A DNA stretch of 9,810 bases from WANQ01 sp964448055 (GTDB lineage: Archaea > Thermoproteota > Thermoprotei_A > Sulfolobales > WANQ01). Within the stretch, counting starts at the first letter, position 1. The number at the start of each line of letters is the position of its first letter. The notes below the pieces were generated by a model, which worked only from the letters and a program-made list of their open reading frames with translations, was not told where the DNA came from and ran no database searches. Below are positions 5,521 to 9,810 of this stretch, piece by piece. Location of the stretch: NCBI GenBank assembly GCA_964448055.1, contig CAYUVB010000052.1:1-9810 (forward strand), in the 5' to 3' direction. Made by a program: the position numbers and the translations under genes.

Positions 5521-6690
5521 GTGTCTAATGTATTTACGTACTATATGCCTACAAAAATCTACTTTGGAGATAATAGTATTCAATTCCTAGGTGATGAAGC
5601 CCGAAAACTTGGGTCAACGGTATTATTTGTTACAACTAATAAAGCTAGAGTTGCCCGTAAGACTGGTTACTATGATAAGATAATGAACATGCTCAAGAAC
5701 CAAGGCTTAAGGGTTTATGAATACATAGATGTCAAGCATAATCCTCCTATAGAGAACATCATGAACGCTGTAGTAAAGTTCCAAGACAAGGGTATTGATC
5801 TGATAATAGCCTTTGGAGGAGGAAGTGCTATTGATGCTGGAAAAGCTATCGCTGTAGGGTTAACACTTGGCGACATAAGGCAGCACATTTATCCAAAGCT
5901 TGTTGAGGAAGAAATAGTACCAGTAATAGCTATACCCACTACATGTGGAACAGGCAGCGAGGTTACAAGGTACTCTATTTTAACTGATACTAATACTAAT
6001 AGAAAAGTCGTAGTAGCAGGATATCCGTTGATACCCAAGGTAGCAATAGTAGATCCACAAACCCTTAAAACACTTCCAAGCAGTTTAACGGTATGGACAG
6101 GTTTTGATGCTTTATCTCATGCTATTGAAGCATATATGTCGAAGAATTCCATACCCTTCATAGAGCCATTAGCGTTAGAAGCTGTTAAAATAGTGCTTGA
6201 GAACATTGTAGAAGCGTACAAAGGTTCTATGGAGGCTAAGAGCAAACTACATTTGGCATCCACCATGGCTGGTATTGCGATAAATTCTGCTGGGACTATA
6301 CTAGTACATGCCCTAGGATACTACTTAACAACTCATCACGACGTACATCACGGGCTAGCTAACGCCATATACTTACCATTCGTACTAAAGTATAACTTAG
6401 AGCACATGGAGCAAGATAAAGTAAACAGATTATTGAAATCACTAGGATTAAGTAGTATTGAGGAGTTCATAATGAAATTATGTAAGTTGCTTGATGAGAC
6501 AGGCATCCCATTAAGTTTGAGAGATGTAGGCGTAAAAGAAGATGAGATACCACTAATCGTTAAAGAGACATTAGGTTACAAGCGTAACATAGAGAATAAC
6601 CCTGTACCAGTTAATAGCGATGTTGTTGAAAGGATAGTTAAGGAAGCATATCTAGGTAGAGATACTTTATGTCGTAGTGCTACATCCTAG
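5521..6690 (+). CDS. Iron-containing alcohol dehydrogenase (group III)
   Basis: This is a 389-residue NAD(P)-dependent dehydrogenase with one catalytic metal, usually iron. It starts with the family pattern YYMPTKIYFG. The dinucleotide-binding GGGS motif (99-102) lies in AFGGGSAIDAGKA, and IPTTCGTGSEVT (138-149) follows. The metal ligands are all present: Asp196 and His200 in FDALSHAIEAY, His263 in VHALGYY, and His277 in HHGLANAIYLP. These numbers match the ligands of E. coli FucO. The start is GTG 5521, decided by AGGTGA just before it; GTG 5512 would add three residues. It is the second gene of an operon with the aldo/keto reductase (29-base spacing). Together they suggest handling of aldehydes or ketones from fermentation or sugar breakdown, but the substrates cannot be read. 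Its last 24 bases overlap the end of the convergent HAD gene. Confidence 0.92.
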   Translation: MSNVFTYYMPTKIYFGDNSIQFLGDEARKLGSTVLFVTTNKARVARKTGYYDKIMNMLKNQGLRVYEYIDVKHNPPIENIMNAVVKFQDKGIDLIIAFGGGSAIDAGKAIAVGLTLGDIRQHIYPKLVEEEIVPVIAIPTTCGTGSEVTRYSILTDTNTNRKVVVAGYPLIPKVAIVDPQTLKTLPSSLTVWTGFDALSHAIEAYMSKNSIPFIEPLALEAVKIVLENIVEAYKGSMEAKSKLHLASTMAGIAINSAGTILVHALGYYLTTHHDVHHGLANAIYLPFVLKYNLEHMEQDKVNRLLKSLGLSSIEEFIMKLCKLLDETGIPLSLRDVGVKEDEIPLIVKETLGYKRNIENNPVPVNSDVVERIVKEAYLGRDTLCRSATS

Positions 6691-7365
6691 TAATTCTATT
6701 GCTTTTTCTACAGCCTCACTTAGATCTTTAGCTACATAGTCTGGTTCTACTGTTAATACTGTATCCCTACGTTTAACGAGAATAGCCTTCATACCTGCTC
6801 TCTTAGCTCCTTCAACATCCTTCCATGAATCACCTATCACAACACATTTTGAAGGCTCTATACCCATTTTCTCTGCTGCAATAAGGAATAATCTAGGATC
6901 AGGCTTATTTACACCATATTCTTCACTCGTTACAACTACATCCAGATAATCTAGTACACCTATATGTTTTAGAATCCCATAAGCCATTTCCTTATCAGCA
7001 TCTGTTATAACGCCTACTTTACCACATAATTTCTTTGCATAAACTATAGCGTTGATAGCGTCTTCGTAGGGTTCAGCAAATCTTATATGATATTCCAGGT
7101 GAAGCCTATTTACATCATCATATGATACCTTAACTTTAAACCCATATTTCTCTGCTAACATTGTGAGGGCTTTCCATGTACCTTGACTACTGGTAAGCTT
7201 ACCCTCTTTTCCATGTACTAGGTCGTTATAGAGCCTAAAGTGTTCCTCCCAGGGGAACTTGTTATCATGTATTTCTGCTAACTTTTTCGACAAAGCTTTA
7301 TGAGCATTATCATCTGATTCTACTGTTATGAGAGTACCGAATAAATCAAATAGTATTCCATGCAA
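6667..7365 (-). CDS. HAD-superfamily hydrolase
   Basis: This is a 232-residue cytoplasmic hydrolase with a Rossmann-like core and a helical cap (about 15-95). The four HAD motifs are visible: FDLFGTL (6-12) with nucleophile Asp7, Thr121 in GVITDAD, Lys154 in NKPDPRLF, and GDSWKDVEGAKRAG (178-191) with Asp179 and Asp183. The second position of motif I is Phe9 rather than the Asp found in most phosphatases, as in haloacid dehalogenase-type members, so activity as a phosphatase is less certain. The start is TTG (7365-7363): motif I begins at residue 6, no ATG or GTG occurs upstream before a stop, and GGGG (7375-7372) lies six bases ahead. The gene converges on the alcohol dehydrogenase with overlapping 3' ends and has its own upstream space (7366-7554). 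Substrate unknown. Confidence 0.87.
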   Translation of the reverse strand: MHGILFDLFGTLITVESDDNAHKALSKKLAEIHDNKFPWEEHFRLYNDLVHGKEGKLTSSQGTWKALTMLAEKYGFKVKVSYDDVNRLHLEYHIRFAEPYEDAINAIVYAKKLCGKVGVITDADKEMAYGILKHIGVLDYLDVVVTSEEYGVNKPDPRLFLIAAEKMGIEPSKCVVIGDSWKDVEGAKRAGMKAILVKRRDTVLTVEPDYVAKDLSEAVEKAIELLGCSTTT

Positions 7366-7488
7366 GCAAAACCCCTTGCGTCTAATGTACTAAGCTATTC
7401 TCAACAGAAGCAGCCAGTATAATTAATGTTTACTATAGAAGCCATAGATAATATTATTAGTGTTATAAAATGGTGGGATATTTTAACT

Positions 7489-7508
7489 AAAATTAAGGAA
7501 AAGAAAAA
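7489..7508 (-). terminator. T-rich terminator after the transaldolase-like gene
   Basis: On the minus strand, about 47 bases after the TAA at 7555, a pyrimidine-rich tract reads TTTTTCTTTTCCTTAATTTT. Archaeal transcription typically ends at such T tracts without a hairpin. The rest of the 189-base space (7366-7554) must hold the promoter of the HAD gene; an AT-rich ATTAATTATA near 7419-7428 is a weak candidate. Nothing else was seen there. Confidence 0.45.
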
Positions 7509-7554
7509 TGGTGTTTCTATGCTTCTATGGGTATAATACTAGTTTGGCTTAATA

Positions 7555-9729
7555 TTATATTCCTAGTTCCTTCTTTATCTCTTTAATGACTGCTAATACC
7601 TTTTCACGAAATGCTAGATAGGCATTTGTGAATTCCTTCATGGTTTTCCTGCATGGTCCATAGTTTGGCCAGTCTTCTACTTTTACTCCACGGTTACCAT
7701 AGTCCTTGGTTATTCCTACTTTTCTTAGTAATTCATTTAGTTCTGGTGAAGCCTCGTAGGCTTTTACGAAGTCTTCGAATCTCTCCATTAATCTCTTTAA
7801 TGCTTTCTCGTCTAGTGGTTGTAGTATTGATTCTGCATAGTCATCTAGTTTGAAGTCTGGTTTCATGTATTCTTTTTGTACAGCTAATTGATGATTGGGG
7901 AACTCTGTGTTTGTCATGTTCTTTGAAGCAAATGTATACAGCGTATCTATTGGTTTTCTCTTAGAGGCTGGTAATAGGTCTAGGCGATCGAATATGTATT
8001 CTGCTTGTTCTCGTGTTAAGCCGTACTTGTCCATTAGATATTTTATCCATTTCTCACGGTTCCATGGGGAGAATAGTATATCGTATACTCTTTGAGCTAC
8101 GAACGTACCTGATAGTGCTAGGTCATATTGTATTTCTTTAAGCATTTCTATTAGCTTATCTTTTGGCCCAAATGCCCCACTTTCTGCTAGGAATTCCACG
8201 AATTCTTCTCTTAGTAAGTTCCTACCTAATACACGTTTGGATACTAGGTAGTCTATTCTCTCTTTGAGTGGTAGTTTCTTTGCTTCTTCTAACTTCTTTT
8301 CATCTTTAAGAAGCTTTGCTAGAAGCTCGTTTACCTTCTTCTCCTTCTCTTCGTTGCTTAATTTCTCAATGGCTTTCCATACCAGTTGTGCCGCTATTAC
8401 ATCTCTTAGATGATCCTCTAATCTACCACCCATGTTGGTATCATATGTTTGTGTAGGTTTGATGCCTTTCTTTATTGCTTTAGCCATTCCTTCTAGTGCT
8501 GCTACTCCAATCAATACTTCTTGTGCTACAGTATAGCTTACTGTTATGTTCTGTCCTATGCCTAATTCGTTTAGTCTACGAGCAATCTCTAGAGCTGCTG
8601 GATAGGCTGCTGCAACCTTTATGACTAGGTTAGGTCTTCCTTTTTCTACATCAGCTGTCTTGTAGCCCCATAGGAGATACTCATCGTATACCTTTAGATC
8701 TTCTTCTAATCTCATAGCAAACTCTTTTGCTGCTTTAACACTCTTCTCGACATCATGTGCTATTAATGGGTTTAACTGGTAGCTAACTAGGCCATCGTGG
8801 TAGTCGGACCAGAAGAATGGTGGACGAAATACTAAGAAGTTATCTAGCAAGCCAAACCTTGTAGCTTCCATTGCTATGTCATCAGCATATTTCTCTGGGT
8901 CCTTGAGCCATTCTGGATACTTCTTAGCTAGCACCTCTTTAGCATACTTCTTGAACTTCTCCCATAAGCTTGGGTCGTCGTCATATGCTCTTGCGGCTAA
9001 TGCTGGATTCGTTGAAACCTGTACATAGCCTAGGTGTCTTAGCCATCTTAGTCCTAGTGCATAGTCGTTTCCAAACTTACATAGGCCTTTAAGTGATGCT
9101 TGATAGTATATGTTGTTTACAAATTGTTTCTTCATAGCATTAATATATGATTCGGCTAGATTGTTTTCATCTAATTGTTTCTCAACTTCTCCAGCCATAT
9201 ATGCTAGCATACTATTGCCTTTGTTTACTATTTTCATTGACCTTAGCTGTTCCTCTATTACAGCTTTTAGTATCACTGGCGAACCATATTCTTGTCTTTC
9301 AACGTTTTCCCAGTCCTTAAGCGCATTGACTATTATCTCTAATGCACGGTTTATTTCTTCTTCACAGAAGCCTACCCTCTTTGACTCCAAACCTATAAGG
9401 TTCCAAACAATCTCTAATAGTAGGTCGTATGCATAGTATCTATTCAGTACTAATTCACGTCTCTTATCTTCTGGCAACTCTGATGGCTTCCCTGAAAGGA
9501 ATAATAGGTTTAGCCTCCTAACAACTGATCCTATCACATCTACTAGCTTGCCCTTCATTTCATGATATAGTATGTGGTCTGCAGCAAGCTTTGTATGACC
9601 AGCTAGCGCTGTTTTTACCATGTGATCTGAATGATCTGTTCTCGGTGGTACCGGTAGAACTAGTTTTTCGGGTCCAGTAGAAGATATCAATTCTTTTACA
9701 AAGTCTATTGTTATAGATTTAGAGGACAA
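7555..9729 (-). CDS. Large transaldolase-family protein (724 residues)
   Basis: The middle of this protein carries the order of motifs of the transaldolase/fructose-6-phosphate aldolase family. STNPALAARA (239-248) matches the TTNPxxxA strand. LVIKVAAAY (368-376) contains Lys371, the expected Schiff-base lysine. ITVSYTVAQ (395-403) matches the strand with the conserved Thr and Gln, and YDTNMGGRLED (429-438) matches the later RIDxxGG strand. Such enzymes move a three-carbon unit between sugar phosphates, or cleave fructose 6-phosphate, in the non-oxidative pentose phosphate route. Normal members have about 210-330 residues; here about 230 precede STNP and about 280 follow the last motif, mostly predicted helix with many charges (a coiled-coil-like Lys/Glu stretch lies at 455-490). 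The N-terminal arm contains HSDHMVKTALAGH and the C-terminal arm DYGNRGVKVEDWPNYGP, neither recognised. No signal peptide is present. The start is TTG 9729, supported by AGGTG seven bases before; the next in-frame ATG is codon 37. It is monocistronic in this window. Family assignment is by motif only, and the activity is unproven. Confidence 0.72.
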   Translation of the reverse strand: MSSKSITIDFVKELISSTGPEKLVLPVPPRTDHSDHMVKTALAGHTKLAADHILYHEMKGKLVDVIGSVVRRLNLLFLSGKPSELPEDKRRELVLNRYYAYDLLLEIVWNLIGLESKRVGFCEEEINRALEIIVNALKDWENVERQEYGSPVILKAVIEEQLRSMKIVNKGNSMLAYMAGEVEKQLDENNLAESYINAMKKQFVNNIYYQASLKGLCKFGNDYALGLRWLRHLGYVQVSTNPALAARAYDDDPSLWEKFKKYAKEVLAKKYPEWLKDPEKYADDIAMEATRFGLLDNFLVFRPPFFWSDYHDGLVSYQLNPLIAHDVEKSVKAAKEFAMRLEEDLKVYDEYLLWGYKTADVEKGRPNLVIKVAAAYPAALEIARRLNELGIGQNITVSYTVAQEVLIGVAALEGMAKAIKKGIKPTQTYDTNMGGRLEDHLRDVIAAQLVWKAIEKLSNEEKEKKVNELLAKLLKDEKKLEEAKKLPLKERIDYLVSKRVLGRNLLREEFVEFLAESGAFGPKDKLIEMLKEIQYDLALSGTFVAQRVYDILFSPWNREKWIKYLMDKYGLTREQAEYIFDRLDLLPASKRKPIDTLYTFASKNMTNTEFPNHQLAVQKEYMKPDFKLDDYAESILQPLDEKALKRLMERFEDFVKAYEASPELNELLRKVGITKDYGNRGVKVEDWPNYGPCRKTMKEFTNAYLAFREKVLAVIKEIKKELGI

Positions 9730-9736
9730 TATATTA

Positions 9737-9741
9737 CACCT
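9737..9741 (-). promoter_or_regulatory. Ribosome binding site that supports the TTG start
   Basis: AGGTG on the minus strand lies seven bases before the TTG at 9729. An in-frame stop (9744-9742) directly upstream rules out a longer protein. Confidence 0.55.
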
Positions 9742-9767
9742 TTATGCTACATTCCACGTGATTTATC

Positions 9768-9776
9768 ATTTTAAAT
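9768..9776 (-). promoter_or_regulatory. Likely TATA box of the transaldolase-like gene
   Basis: ATTTAAAAT on the minus strand lies about 40 bases before the start codon. The usual archaeal distance gives a transcript start near 9746 and a leader of about 17 bases that still contains the AGGTG site. Further AT-rich sequence (CTTAAATACC, near 9791-9782) is a second candidate. The remaining bases to the window end show no gene. Confidence 0.45.
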
Positions 9777-9810
9777 CTATGGTATTTAAGTGTTACACAA
9801 ATAACATAAA

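Noticed and set aside
5591..5597. GTGATGA, resembling a C box of an archaeal C/D guide RNA
   Set aside because: It encodes part of the alcohol dehydrogenase, and no suitably spaced CTGA D box was seen downstream.
7366..7554. Search for a small gene or RNA in the largest intergenic space
   Set aside because: Only tiny frames of 6 and about 14 codons were found, with no stable stem seen by eye; the space is explained by a terminator and a promoter.
9110..9436. A 108-codon plus-strand open frame, and shorter ones at 7653-8095
   Set aside because: They lie opposite the transaldolase-like gene, with antisense-type composition (Ser, Leu, Phe) and no promoter or binding site.

Overview
The window looks like chromosomal DNA of a hyperthermophilic crenarchaeon (Thermoproteota), most likely of the Desulfurococcales type; the order is an inference. 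The reasons are AT-rich DNA with many ATA (Ile) and AGA/AGG (Arg) codons, TATA-like boxes about 25 bases before likely transcript starts, GGTG-type ribosome binding sites, frequent TTG and GTG starts, short intergenic spaces, and archaeal-type protein families. Two runs of exactly 100 N (1614-1713 and 3871-3970) look like scaffold gaps of unknown length, so this is a draft or metagenome assembly. Each gap falls inside a gene.

Left block, minus strand (1-1251): a three-gene unit read right to left. It holds a winged-helix regulator with a membrane C-terminus, a metallo-beta-lactamase-fold hydrolase of the glyoxalase II-like type, and the first 24 codons of an unrecognised gene running off the left edge. 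Spacings are 23 and 8 bases, and the last ribosome binding site overlaps the hydrolase's final codons.

Exported block, minus strand (1339-3653): two genes for proteins that act outside the membrane. One is a gap-split protein with a signal peptide, a Thr/Ser-rich stalk and a C-terminal membrane anchor. The other is an N-terminally anchored DsbA-like thiol oxidoreductase with a CPYC active site and a long N-terminal region that looks like degenerate thioredoxin folds. They may work together at the cell surface, but this is not shown.

Centre (3730-4509 minus, 4670-6690 plus): a radical SAM protein (gap-interrupted) is divergent from a two-gene operon of an aldo/keto reductase and an iron-type alcohol dehydrogenase, two carbonyl/alcohol oxidoreductases of unrelated fold. 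The second gene's end overlaps the end of a convergent HAD-family hydrolase (6667-7365) by 24 bases.

Right block, minus strand (7555-9729): a 724-residue protein whose middle carries transaldolase motifs (STNP, Schiff-base Lys in VIKV, a TVxYxxAQ-like strand, YDTNMGG), flanked by large helical N- and C-terminal regions that ordinary transaldolases lack. It has its own TATA box, ribosome binding site and T-rich terminator. It is the most unusual item here. No mobile elements, CRISPR arrays, tRNA or rRNA genes were seen. No intergenic stretch exceeds about 190 bases.
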